Of a stretch of DNA of 64,000 bases, positions 33,919 through 42,166 are shown in pieces. The stretch's first letter is position 1. Each line of letters starts with the position of its first letter. The stretch spans positions 2,604,001 through 2,668,000 of the forward strand of contig OY782679.1 in the NCBI GenBank assembly GCA_963678055.1. Direction: 5' to 3'. A program made the translations under genes and the position numbers. The notes under the pieces are model-generated. The model searched no databases, was not told the DNA's origin, and was given only the letters and a program-made list of their open reading frames with translations. Source of the stretch: CAXXOK01 sp963678055. GTDB taxonomy: Bacteria; Bacillota; Clostridia; Christensenellales; Aristaeellaceae.

Positions 33919-35016
33919 ATGAATATCTGCATGATTCTAACCAACCGGTTTGATCCCGATGTGCGCGTCTATAAAGAGGCGACTTTCTTAACGCGCGCCA
34001 GCGCGCAGGTAGATATCCTCTGCTGGGATCGCAGCCGCAACACCAAACACCCGGAAATGGAAATACTGGAGGGCATCCGCATTGTGCGCTTTGGTTGCCT
34101 GTCCCAGCCCGGCACTGGCCTTAAGCAGCTTCCTGCGTTTTTTGCTTTTATCAGAAAAGTTCGCAGGTATCTGCGCACCGCAAACTACGATGCCTATCAC
34201 CTGCACGATATGGACGGCGGCATCACAGGTATGTTTGCCTTGCCAAAGGATGCACGCTATGTGCTGGATATGCATGAATATTATGAGGTTGGCAGCCCGC
34301 TGAAACGACGGCTGATCCAGCGCCTTGTGTTGCGGCTGATCCGCAAAAGCATGGCAGCCCTGTATGAAAACGACATTTACCTTTCACCGCCCTACGGGCA
34401 ATATGAGTCCAAGCTCTACTCGCTGAAAAACTACCCGGATCGCGGGTTGATTCAGCGCAAGGAAAAAACAGAAAGCGACAGTTTCCGTATTGGGTACCAT
34501 GGCGCGGTGCGCGGGCAGATCCGTCAGTTTTCCGCCTTGTTTGAAGCCGTGAAAGAGATGCCTGATGTACGCGTAGATATCAATGGCGGCGGAATAGACC
34601 TCCCCGCCCTACGGCAGATGGCCGCAGGACTTGCCAACGTACATGTACATGGCCCCTATAACGGCGTGACAGAGTCCACAGCGCTATACCAGCAAACGGA
34701 TGTCTTGTTTTGCGGGTATGATAAACATGTACCCAACCACCAAAAAGACGCCGAAGCTGTTAAGTTTTTTGAAGCCATCATCACCGCAACCCCGATGATT
34801 ATGCAAAGCGGTATCGGCATGGGTGATAAAGTCACAAGCAGGGGATATGGCTTGGTTGTGGAAACAGATAACGCCGGGGAAATTAAAAACGCGATCCTTC
34901 GCCTGAAGACAGACCCGGTCTTGTACCGCCGCTGCCGGGAAAACGAAATCAATGACGCAGACCGGTATTATTGGCAAAACGAAGTGACCGTGCTTGGCAA
35001 AATCTATGGTTTATAA
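33919..35016 (+). CDS. Glycosyltransferase (GT-B, family 4-like)
   Basis: 365-aa GT-B enzyme. N-terminal DPDVRVYKEATFL and YHLHDMDGG are typical of Glyco_transf_4-like domains. The donor half has IGYHGAVRGQIRQFSALFEA, VRVDINGGGIDLPALR, VHVHGPYNGVTE and KFFEAIITATPMIM, where the Glu in FFEA is in the position of the usual E-x7-E motif, although the first Glu is less clear. Adds one sugar of the repeat unit; donor and linkage unknown. Lies 12 nt after the tandem acyltransferase genes. Confidence 0.83.
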   Translation: MNICMILTNRFDPDVRVYKEATFLTRASAQVDILCWDRSRNTKHPEMEILEGIRIVRFGCLSQPGTGLKQLPAFFAFIRKVRRYLRTANYDAYHLHDMDGGITGMFALPKDARYVLDMHEYYEVGSPLKRRLIQRLVLRLIRKSMAALYENDIYLSPPYGQYESKLYSLKNYPDRGLIQRKEKTESDSFRIGYHGAVRGQIRQFSALFEAVKEMPDVRVDINGGGIDLPALRQMAAGLANVHVHGPYNGVTESTALYQQTDVLFCGYDKHVPNHQKDAEAVKFFEAIITATPMIMQSGIGMGDKVTSRGYGLVVETDNAGEIKNAILRLKTDPVLYRRCRENEINDADRYYWQNEVTVLGKIYGL

Positions 35017-35031
35017 CCACAGGGAGATAAC

Positions 35032-36159
35032 ATGGGGAAGACAAACCTACTGACCATTTTTATGTACGTTAGCCCTGTCATCCTTTGCACATGGCTAGCT
35101 TCTTCCATGCAAAAAAAGCCAAAGCAGTTGAAGCTTTTTTTCTGTATACTGATCGCAGCGCTTGTTGCGGGTCTGCGTGCTAACACCGTCGGAAACGACA
35201 CCATTGGTTACTTCCGTATGTTTGAATCCTACGGTGAATGGGGCTTCATCCGGGAGCCTGCATTTTTGTTATACATCAAGGTATTTATGGGAATCACACA
35301 CAGCGCGCAGGCCTGTATATTCATCACAGCGCTAATTACAAACGGGCTACTCATTACGGGCTTTTGGAAGCTGCGCCGTCATATCAGCTTCCCCAGCATG
35401 GTGTTTGCGTTTATGTGCAGCACCTTCTTTTTAACGATGAGCGGCATGCGGCAGTGGCTATCCATTTCCATCGTATGCTACGGATTCCATTATCTTTTGG
35501 ACAAAAAATATATTAAGTACCTGTTTATTGCACTGATCGCAACACTATTTCACTATTCCAGCATCGTTTCAATCACCTATCTGGGTATTGCCATTCTTTT
35601 AAGCAATACCGGAAAGCTAACCACCAAGATCGTTCTGCGCAATATGGCTGTCCTGCTGCTGTGTGGCGCTGCTATGGTCGGGGGATATATGATGGTCAAC
35701 CGTGAATACCAAGGCTATATCAATATCCCGGAGTTCGAATCCCGCACAGGCTTGCTTACCATATTCCGCTTTATGATCTTTGCTATCTTTTTAGTCGCCA
35801 CCATGATCGCCAACAGAAAGAAGCGATTACATCCAGAACTCGTCAGCGATTCGTCCGCCGTCTTGGGGGAATCGGCCGATATGGAAAAACTTTTAACCAT
35901 GCTGGCAGGTGTTGGCTTTTTGCTGTGGACGCTCAGCGCATTTGCCAGTCAGTTTATGCTGAATGTGGGCCGTATTGGCTGGGTCTTCCTCATCAGCGAA
36001 TGTCTGCTCTTTTCCCGTTTCATGACAAAGCGCTCCAATATGTACACAGTCGGGCGTTATGCCATGATCTTCATGTTCCTTTACATTTTGTATAAGACCG
36101 TTACCGTGGATGGCAATGGTCTGCTTCCCTATACTTTTTTCTGGATGCGACCCTATTAA
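35032..36159 (+). CDS. EpsG-family polysaccharide polymerase
   Basis: 375-aa protein with about ten transmembrane helices. The EpsG-like pattern is clear: early AALVAGLRANTVGNDTIGYF (the RxxxVGxDTxxY signature), SGMRQWLSISIVCYGFHYLL (the R-Q pair) and HYSSIVSITYLGIAIL. EpsG/Wzy proteins join lipid-linked repeat units outside the membrane. Presence of this polymerase plus a flippase points to Wzx/Wzy-dependent assembly. GGGAG lies 6 nt before the ATG. Confidence 0.88.
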   Translation: MGKTNLLTIFMYVSPVILCTWLASSMQKKPKQLKLFFCILIAALVAGLRANTVGNDTIGYFRMFESYGEWGFIREPAFLLYIKVFMGITHSAQACIFITALITNGLLITGFWKLRRHISFPSMVFAFMCSTFFLTMSGMRQWLSISIVCYGFHYLLDKKYIKYLFIALIATLFHYSSIVSITYLGIAILLSNTGKLTTKIVLRNMAVLLLCGAAMVGGYMMVNREYQGYINIPEFESRTGLLTIFRFMIFAIFLVATMIANRKKRLHPELVSDSSAVLGESADMEKLLTMLAGVGFLLWTLSAFASQFMLNVGRIGWVFLISECLLFSRFMTKRSNMYTVGRYAMIFMFLYILYKTVTVDGNGLLPYTFFWMRPY

Positions 36160-36171
36160 AGGGAGTATAGT

Positions 36172-37308
36172 ATGAATATCGTAATTATCACAACACATTA
36201 CCCAACCCCGGACCCCGACGAACAATATACAAAGGCTGATCATCTCTGGGCGCTTGCGTGGCGTCAGGCTGGGCATCAGGTGAGCGTGTTTCATCTGCGG
36301 CCAAGACTTTTCTGGAAAGAACGGCGCGGTCAAGGCCCCAGGGAGTACGCCATTGACGGTATCCCTGTATTCTACCTTGACTATCCCCGCTTTATTCCCC
36401 ACAGAGGGTATATTATTAAAAGCATCAGCCGGCAGATGGCAGCAGCTGTTGCCGGCCGCCTGGAAGCAGCAAAGCCGGATGTTGTCATTTGTGATTTTTG
36501 TGCCGGTAATTGGTCTGTGATCCGATTGCTAAAAGCGAAGATGGCTTTTCGCGATACGCCCTTTGTACCCTTGTTTAACAACAGTGATTTGAACTCGCTC
36601 CCAAGGGCAAAGGATATCGCTACCCACTCCTCCATTGTCGGGGCACGCTCCAGTACAATCGCCCAACGCTTACGCAAACAAGCACCTGATACCCCTGTGT
36701 TCGTTGCCTATTCCGGCGCTCCGCTGCTTGACAGCGAATTTGTGCAGGCAAAGATCCAGCGAGCCGCCACACCACACAAAGTGCTGTTTGCCGGTGATTT
36801 AATCCCGCTTAAAAATGTGGATATCCTGCTCCAGGCGATCGCCTTGCTGCCAAGCTATGCAATGGAGCTTTGTATTGTCGGAGACGGTCCTTTGGAGCAT
36901 ACGCTGCAAGCCTATGCTACGTCTGCCAACCTACGTAACGTCAAATTCACTGGCAGACTCAGCCGCGAGAACGTGCTTGAGCGGATGCTAGACAGCGATA
37001 TCTTCGTAATGGCAAGCAGCCCGGAATCCTTTGGCATGGTCTATATGGAGGCTATGGCTGCCGGGTGCTATGCCATCGGTTCACAAGGCGAGGGAATAGA
37101 CGGTGTCATTATTGACGGTCAAAATGGCGGGCTGGTCAAGCCCCGAAATGCACAGGCGTTAGCTGCGGCACTGGAAGCCTATATCCTGCTGCCGCATGAG
37201 CAGCGTCAGGCCATCCTCAGTGCTGCCTTGCAGACCGCCAAAGCTTACAGCGACGAAGCCGTCGCCAAAAGAATTCTGGACGATATTGCACCGTATACCG
37301 GGCGTTGA
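36172..37308 (+). CDS. Glycosyltransferase family 4
   Basis: 378-aa GT-B retaining glycosyltransferase. Begins MNIVIITTHYPTPDPDEQYT, with acceptor-domain segments DVVICDFCAGNWSVIRLL and PLFNNSDLN. The donor domain contains LFAGDLIPLKNVDILLQAIA, LCIVGDGPLEHTL, VKFTGRLSRENV and the E-x7-E motif in SPESFGMVYMEAMAAG. Probably adds a further sugar to the lipid-linked unit. GGGAG lies upstream of the ATG. A 113-nt structured gap follows before the flippase gene. Confidence 0.88.
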   Translation: MNIVIITTHYPTPDPDEQYTKADHLWALAWRQAGHQVSVFHLRPRLFWKERRGQGPREYAIDGIPVFYLDYPRFIPHRGYIIKSISRQMAAAVAGRLEAAKPDVVICDFCAGNWSVIRLLKAKMAFRDTPFVPLFNNSDLNSLPRAKDIATHSSIVGARSSTIAQRLRKQAPDTPVFVAYSGAPLLDSEFVQAKIQRAATPHKVLFAGDLIPLKNVDILLQAIALLPSYAMELCIVGDGPLEHTLQAYATSANLRNVKFTGRLSRENVLERMLDSDIFVMASSPESFGMVYMEAMAAGCYAIGSQGEGIDGVIIDGQNGGLVKPRNAQALAAALEAYILLPHEQRQAILSAALQTAKAYSDEAVAKRILDDIAPYTGR

Positions 37309-37312
37309 CTCA

Positions 37313-37403
37313 TCACAGGAAACGAGCTCACCCTGCAACAGCATGCAGGCAACACACCCTGTGATACAAAACCCCTACGCCTCACCGCAGGGCCTTGCTG
37401 CGG
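37313..37403 (+). other. Structured intergenic region before wzx
   Basis: In a tightly packed operon this 113-nt gap stands out. TCACAGG (37313-37319) pairs with CCTGTGA (37358-37364) around an inner CCTGC/GCAGG stem (37332-37336, 37345-37349). A second hairpin CCGCAG/CTGCGG follows (37385-37390, 37398-37403), ending 18 nt before the wzx ATG. No T-run, so probably not a terminator. Possible role in mRNA processing or translation of the flippase. Confidence 0.45.
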
Positions 37404-37421
37404 ATACACTGAAAGGGCACT

Positions 37422-38819
37422 ATGAACAAGTATAAGCGGCTGACGAGAAATACGACTATTTTCCTTTTAGGCGACGCGGGAAGCAAGCTTGCGGCCTTTT
37501 TCATGCTGCGCTACTATACCGGCGTTTTAACGACCAGCGAATACGGCATCATTGACCTGATTGTGACAACCGCCACCTTCCTCATGCCTACGATTACCTT
37601 GGCGATCAATGAAAGCGTATTCCGCTTCAGTATGGATCGTGACATCGAGCGTTCGCAGGTGATCACCATCGGTATCGCTATTACATTAATAGGGAACTTC
37701 GTGCTACTGCTGCTAGTCAGCCTGGTCCATCTGCCCTATGATTTCTGGAACTATCGTATGCTAATCTGGCTGGTCTGTATCACCAGCGGCATACGCGCCA
37801 TTCTATCCAGTTACTGTCGTGGGATTGAGAAGGTAAAACTGTATGCCATCTCTGGAATTATACAATCCTTTTTGCAAATTGGCATCGCAGTAGTCCTGAT
37901 CAGCGTGTTTCAGATGGGCCTGCGCGGCTATATCTATGCCGCAGCCAGCGCAAGCTTGTTAACCTCGCTGATCATTGTCATCGGCATCCGCAAAGAACTC
38001 CGTTTCAACTTTCATATTGATCCAGCTATCGGCAAGCAAATGCTGGTGTATTCCATCCCGCTGATCATCCATCTGATCAGCTGGTGGGCGATGTCATCTA
38101 TTGATAAGTATGTCATTCTTTCGCAGCTAACCACAGCCGACAACGGTATGTTTTCTGCCGCCGGAAAAGTCCCGGCGCTGCTGACCACCGTCAATGCCGT
38201 ATTTTTCAAAGCATGGCAGCTCTCCTCGGTGGCCGAATCCAACTCGGCCGATAAAGCAGAGTTTTACAGCAAAATATTCCACCTGCTACACATCACCCTC
38301 ACGCTGGTTTCCATGGTGCTGCTCCTGCTGATACGGCCCATTTATGCCGTGATGGTCGGCCCGGCATTTGAAGGCAGTTGGCAATATACCCCGTTTTTGG
38401 TAATATCAGTGGTTTTCTCGTGCTTTGCCAGTTTCATGGGCACCAATTACGTCGCGATGAAGAAGACCAAAGGCGCGGTTTACACATCCGGCTCCGCCGC
38501 ACTGATCAATCTGGGATTGAACATTGTTCTCACAAGGCATTTCGGCATCACCGGCACGGCATTTGCGACCATGATATCCTATATTTTACTATGGATATTC
38601 ATCATGCTGAACACATCGCATTTTGTAAGCATCCGTATTCAATATCCCAAGTTCATTGCAACCCATATTCTACTGCTGGCGCAAGCGTTTCTGATCGCCA
38701 GCGGCCAAATGCTATACATTGTGCAGGCCGTTTTAATCATCATCGTAGTGTGGATGAACGCCAACGATATCAAACAAATTTTCCACAGAATGCTGTTTCA
38801 CCTGCGCAAAACAGAATAA
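37422..38819 (+). CDS. Wzx-type polysaccharide flippase
   Basis: 465-aa integral membrane protein of the MVF/PST flippase superfamily, with around 12-14 helices. It opens with KRLTRNTTIFLLGDAGSKLA and YYTGVLTTSEYGIIDLI, the standard Wzx/RfbX beginning. The pattern RAILSSYCRGIEKVKLYAISG and the internal YSIPLIIHLISWWAMSSIDKY also match. It moves the lipid-linked repeat unit to the outer face, where EpsG joins it. AAAGGG lies 5 nt before the ATG. Last gene of the operon. Confidence 0.9.
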   Translation: MNKYKRLTRNTTIFLLGDAGSKLAAFFMLRYYTGVLTTSEYGIIDLIVTTATFLMPTITLAINESVFRFSMDRDIERSQVITIGIAITLIGNFVLLLLVSLVHLPYDFWNYRMLIWLVCITSGIRAILSSYCRGIEKVKLYAISGIIQSFLQIGIAVVLISVFQMGLRGYIYAAASASLLTSLIIVIGIRKELRFNFHIDPAIGKQMLVYSIPLIIHLISWWAMSSIDKYVILSQLTTADNGMFSAAGKVPALLTTVNAVFFKAWQLSSVAESNSADKAEFYSKIFHLLHITLTLVSMVLLLLIRPIYAVMVGPAFEGSWQYTPFLVISVVFSCFASFMGTNYVAMKKTKGAVYTSGSAALINLGLNIVLTRHFGITGTAFATMISYILLWIFIMLNTSHFVSIRIQYPKFIATHILLLAQAFLIASGQMLYIVQAVLIIIVVWMNANDIKQIFHRMLFHLRKTE

Positions 38820-38845
38820 CTCTCTCCTATTATCGGATTCTCTGC

Positions 38846-38870
38846 AATAAAAAAAGCGGATTGCCGCTTT
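38846..38870 (-). terminator. Terminator of the cpsC-D-B operon
   Basis: Minus strand AAAGCGG, loop CAAT, CCGCTTT (38853-38870), followed by a run of seven T. Lies 48 nt after the CpsB stop. Confidence 0.8.
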
Positions 38871-38900
38871 AGCATACCTGGGTTTACCATGAAATTACCA

Positions 38901-38937
38901 ATAGAAGAAACATGCGCTCAGCGCATGTTTCTTCTAT
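38901..38937. terminator. Long perfect hairpin over the CpsB stop codon
   Basis: 17-bp perfect arms (38901-38917 and 38921-38937) enclose TCA, which is the TGA stop of the minus-strand gene. The hairpin lies 82 nt after the flippase stop, so it may end transcription on plus, but there is no clean U-tract. On minus it forms the end of the CpsB coding region. Confidence 0.5.
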
Positions 38938-39706
38938 CATCCCGCAGTTCCTTTTTCATACGGTACGCCCGTACGACCTCGTCCATCTCCTGTTCATTGA
39001 CAGAACCAAGATAGTCTTCAGCCCGCATGCCCCGTCCCGTCAGCCGGTCGGCATAGGGTGCTCCCACCAGCTCTGCAAGCCTGTCATAGGCTTCCTGCAT
39101 ATTGCAGCGCCGTTTTTCCAGGTCGTGGGTATCGGTTGCAATATAGTCAATCATCTCATGCTGTAAAAGCTTTTTCACGGTGCGGTGCATACGCCGTTTG
39201 AGAATGGTCTCGCTGTTGACCTGGTAGTACACATTGTACTCTTCTTTCAGCGCTTCCAAGCGTTTCGGCTGGGCAATAAAGTCCTTATAACGCTCAATAT
39301 GGGCAATAATGGGCACTGCCCCGTTGCGAAGCACCGTCTGTACGGCGTCCTCGATGACCTCAAACCGTGTACTGCCGGTAAACTCGATTAAAATTCGTCT
39401 GCTCCCCGCCAGGGATGGAATGCTGTTCTGGGCCAGATAGGTTGGGGTCTGCTGCGTGTAGCGGATTTCCGCACCGGCCAGAATACGCATATCCAGGCCA
39501 AGCTCCCGGCACATCTCCTGGGTTTCCAGCAACCTTTGGTGGTACACGGTCATCGGAAAGTGCTCAATACCGGGCGCGATGTGGGGTGTAGCAACAATGG
39601 TGCGAACGCCTTGACGCCAAGCGGCCTTGAGCATCTGCTGTGTGGTTTCCCTGTTCTTGGAACCGTCGTCCAGTCCGTAGACTATGTGATGATGGATGTC
39701 GATCAT
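38918..39706 (-). CDS. cpsB: CpsB/CapC-type tyrosine-protein phosphatase (PHP fold)
   Basis: 262-aa metal-dependent phosphatase that removes phosphate from the CpsD kinase tail. The PHP metal ligands are visible: MIDIHHHIVYGLDDG at the start, VATPHIAPG, the Glu in AGAEIRY, PIIAHIERY and YIATDTHDLEKRR. Length and order match CpsB/YwqE. It overlaps the kinase gene by 4 nt. The last codons form one arm of a long hairpin. With CpsD and CpsC this makes the complete tyrosine phosphorylation switch that controls polysaccharide length and amount. Confidence 0.93.
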   Translation of the reverse strand: MIDIHHHIVYGLDDGSKNRETTQQMLKAAWRQGVRTIVATPHIAPGIEHFPMTVYHQRLLETQEMCRELGLDMRILAGAEIRYTQQTPTYLAQNSIPSLAGSRRILIEFTGSTRFEVIEDAVQTVLRNGAVPIIAHIERYKDFIAQPKRLEALKEEYNVYYQVNSETILKRRMHRTVKKLLQHEMIDYIATDTHDLEKRRCNMQEAYDRLAELVGAPYADRLTGRGMRAEDYLGSVNEQEMDEVVRAYRMKKELRDDRRNMR

Positions 39707-40461
39707 AATAAACTGTTGGCCTTCTTATCTTCCTTTTCGTCTTCCTTGAGAAGGCGGCTGTCGGGCGTGTACATTTTCCGATATTTTCCGTACATGCCCT
39801 TATACTTGCGGCTATTATAGATGTTCATGGGTACATTGTTAAGGACTGCCCCCAGCACCGTGCAACCGGAGCGTTCGATTTGATCTTTGGCTTCAATAAG
39901 ATCGTTTCTATGTACCCGGTTATGGCTTACCGTAAAGATCGCACCATCGCAGGACTTGGCAATCTCAGCCGCGTCGACGATCATTCCGATGGGTGGGCCG
40001 TCCACGAGCACATAGTCCGCCTGCATAGCAAGCTGATCCAGCAAATCCTGAAACTTAGGCGAGCTGATCAACGCCAGCGAGTTGGATACATAGTACCCAA
40101 CGGGAATATAATACGCCCGGCGCAAGTTGGTAGAATAGAGTATATCCTCCAGAGTACATTTGCCCGCAAGATAGTGCGTAATGCCAAGGTCGCTGGAGGT
40201 ATTATACTGAATGCCGTAACGCACGCTGATCTTCGATCGGCGCAGATCCGCATCAACCAGAATAATGCTCTTGCCAAGCTCGGCCATTTTTCGGAAGATT
40301 TCCATAGCCAGAAAGGACTTGCCTTCCCCTTCGGTCACGCTGGTGAGCATGATTTTTTTATAGGTTCTGCCGGTAAAGGTCAGGTTGGTGCAAAGTGTAT
40401 TTATCGCTTCGGTGACTTCGTAGGATAACTTCGGGAAATTGGTAATTTCAATACTTCTCAT
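39703..40461 (-). CDS. cpsD: CpsD-type bacterial tyrosine kinase
   Basis: 252-aa BY-kinase. Walker A SVTEGEGKSF (about residues 41-50), Walker A' ILVDADLRRS and Walker B VLVDGPP are intact. The tail carries the tyrosine cluster YNSRKYKGMYGKYRKMY (five Tyr), the autophosphorylation site, followed by a lysine- and acid-rich end. It needs the CpsC membrane protein encoded just upstream (2-nt gap) for activation. Overlaps cpsB by 4 nt. Confidence 0.93.
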   Translation of the reverse strand: MRSIEITNFPKLSYEVTEAINTLCTNLTFTGRTYKKIMLTSVTEGEGKSFLAMEIFRKMAELGKSIILVDADLRRSKISVRYGIQYNTSSDLGITHYLAGKCTLEDILYSTNLRRAYYIPVGYYVSNSLALISSPKFQDLLDQLAMQADYVLVDGPPIGMIVDAAEIAKSCDGAIFTVSHNRVHRNDLIEAKDQIERSGCTVLGAVLNNVPMNIYNSRKYKGMYGKYRKMYTPDSRLLKEDEKEDKKANSLL

Positions 40462-40463
40462 GA

Positions 40464-41201
40464 CTATCTCCCCCGCCCGGAACTTTTGGTGTTTGTGCGT
40501 CTATGCTTGAGCGTGGGAACAACAGCCAGCACAGGCAGTTTGGCATATTTGCGGATATCTTCTGCCGTTTTCACCTTGTCGTCGATCATAAAGCGCAATA
40601 CAATAGCGCCACTGGATAAAAGCAGCCCGACCATAAAGCCCATCAGCAGGTTGACCGTTTTCTTGGGCGATGTAGGATAGGCCGGCTCCAGTGCCGCTGA
40701 CATGATATTGGGCTCTTCGGTTGCCATGGTTTTGGAGATGAACTGTATGGCAACCGAAGCGTATTCGTTGGCAATGACCATCGCCTCATGCGGATCCGGC
40801 GACTCAAACGTAATAAAGATAATGCGGGTGTTGCTAGGATTATATACGCTGAGCGATCCCTGCATATAATCGGTATTATAGGGCAGGTTCAGATTCTGGA
40901 TGACCATCTCGTGCACTTCCCAAGTGTTGAAAACTTCAATATAGTCACTGGCAAGGTAGGAACCCACCTGTAGATCGGATAGGTTGATGGCGGAGTCACC
41001 GGAGTTGAGCACATACAGCTTGGCGGTGGATTCGTAAATCGGCGTTACATAATAAAATGTATATACCCCCGCCAGCACCGTACCAAGAATCGCCGTTATC
41101 AAAATGACCCCGATGCGCGACAATAACTGCCGCAGCAACTCAATGGGGTCAATCTCCGTTTCTGCCTTATCCAGGATGAGCTTGTTTTCGAACTCTTGCA
41201 T
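40464..41201 (-). CDS. cpsC: CpsC/Wzz-type chain-length regulator and kinase activator
   Basis: 245-aa polysaccharide co-polymerase of the Gram-positive type (two transmembrane helices, separate kinase). TM1 is about residues 28-50 (RIGVILITAILGTVLAGVYT), TM2 about 192-214 (LLMGFMVGLLLSSGAIVLRF). The external part includes YESTAKLYVLN and SSDPHE-like Wzz segments; the family's proline-rich motif before TM2 appears as EPAYPTSPKKTVN. The cytoplasmic tail should contact CpsD. ATG at 41201 is chosen because AGGA lies 8 nt upstream; the frame remains open to 41255 without a good site. Confidence 0.9.
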   Translation of the reverse strand: MQEFENKLILDKAETEIDPIELLRQLLSRIGVILITAILGTVLAGVYTFYYVTPIYESTAKLYVLNSGDSAINLSDLQVGSYLASDYIEVFNTWEVHEMVIQNLNLPYNTDYMQGSLSVYNPSNTRIIFITFESPDPHEAMVIANEYASVAIQFISKTMATEEPNIMSAALEPAYPTSPKKTVNLLMGFMVGLLLSSGAIVLRFMIDDKVKTAEDIRKYAKLPVLAVVPTLKHRRTNTKSSGRGR

Positions 41202-41266
41202 CGTATCATTCCTATATCGGTCAGTATGAGTGATTTCCGGCAGCGCGGCCGACATGGGTTTTATCG

Positions 41267-42106
41267 TTAGGACAGGATCCCAAGGATGGCCTCAGCCCCA
41301 GCCCTGCGCAGAAGCGCGGAGGGAATATCGACTTTCACCTGGCCATCGACGGAAACGGTATTGAGCGCCGTCCATACGATCGTGCCGTTTTTTTCGCGGT
41401 AACCAAACATGGCAACGACCGTTTGTCCGTCCTGATACTCGCTGGCAAAACCAAACGTGGAGGACACATCAAAATCACTTTCCAACTCCTGGTTGATTTG
41501 AAGCGATACGTATTCGCTGAGAATCAACTTGGAAAAATCAAATCCATAGTAGTTTGGCGACAGGGCACCGCGCAAGACCAAACCTTGGAAGTCCGCTCCG
41601 AAGTACCCGACCACGTCCTGGCCTTTGCCTACATAATCCACAATCGTATCAAACGCTGCCCGAGCGTCCGGTGTCAGCGTTTCGTTGATAGTGAACAGGC
41701 CGTTGAGCGAGACACCATACCCCTTAACGGACGCGGAAAAGCGGGTCAGGGTGTTGAGCGTCATGCTCAGGGTCGGCGACATCACCTTGGTAGCGCCGGT
41801 ACCGGTCACCTCGTTTAAGTTTTCAAGTGCCATGCTCATCGAGGGCGACTGGTTGGTACCGGTCACCTGGTTTAAGTTACCAAGCGTCATGCTCATTGTG
41901 GGTGATTGCCCCGCATGGGGGACTATTTCAGTTACCTGACTCAGGTTGGTCAGTGTAACGCTTAGGGTGGGCGACTGCCCATTCCCTTCATTCGTGCCAC
42001 CGGGCTGTTTCAGGTCGTTGGTTGTGATGCTGGGGGATTGCGCCAGCGCGGTGATCGATGTGAGGACCAACGCAAGCGTAAGGAGGAAGCAAGCTGCTTT
42101 CTTCAT
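41267..42106 (-). CDS. Secreted protein with N-terminal QSPT-type tandem repeats
   Basis: 279-aa exported protein, family not recognised. Signal peptide residues 1-22 (ending TALA) and predicted cleavage before Gln23. Directly after it come five imperfect repeats of about 19-23 residues starting at 23, 44, 67, 86 and 109, with consensus Q-S-P-T-x-S-M-T-L-x-N-L-x-Q-V-T-G (for example QSPTMSMTLGNLNQVTGTN). The C-terminal domain (about 125-279) looks globular (FDTIVDYVGKGQDVVGYFGA; TVVAMFGYREKNGTIVWTAL). No anchor was found. It lies between the LCP gene and cpsC in one operon, so it probably works at the cell surface in polysaccharide assembly or attachment. AAAGGAG precedes the ATG. Confidence 0.75.
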   Translation of the reverse strand: MKKAACFLLTLALVLTSITALAQSPSITTNDLKQPGGTNEGNGQSPTLSVTLTNLSQVTEIVPHAGQSPTMSMTLGNLNQVTGTNQSPSMSMALENLNEVTGTGATKVMSPTLSMTLNTLTRFSASVKGYGVSLNGLFTINETLTPDARAAFDTIVDYVGKGQDVVGYFGADFQGLVLRGALSPNYYGFDFSKLILSEYVSLQINQELESDFDVSSTFGFASEYQDGQTVVAMFGYREKNGTIVWTALNTVSVDGQVKVDIPSALLRRAGAEAILGILS

Positions 42107-42166
42107 GATATTTCACTCCTTTCCAAGTCGCATTATATCATATCAGCTCTTGTTTTGACAGATACG

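Noticed and set aside
41739..42050. DNA repeat element within the secreted-protein gene
   Set aside because: The repetition is at protein level in frame with the gene and fits tandem peptide repeats, not a mobile or CRISPR repeat.
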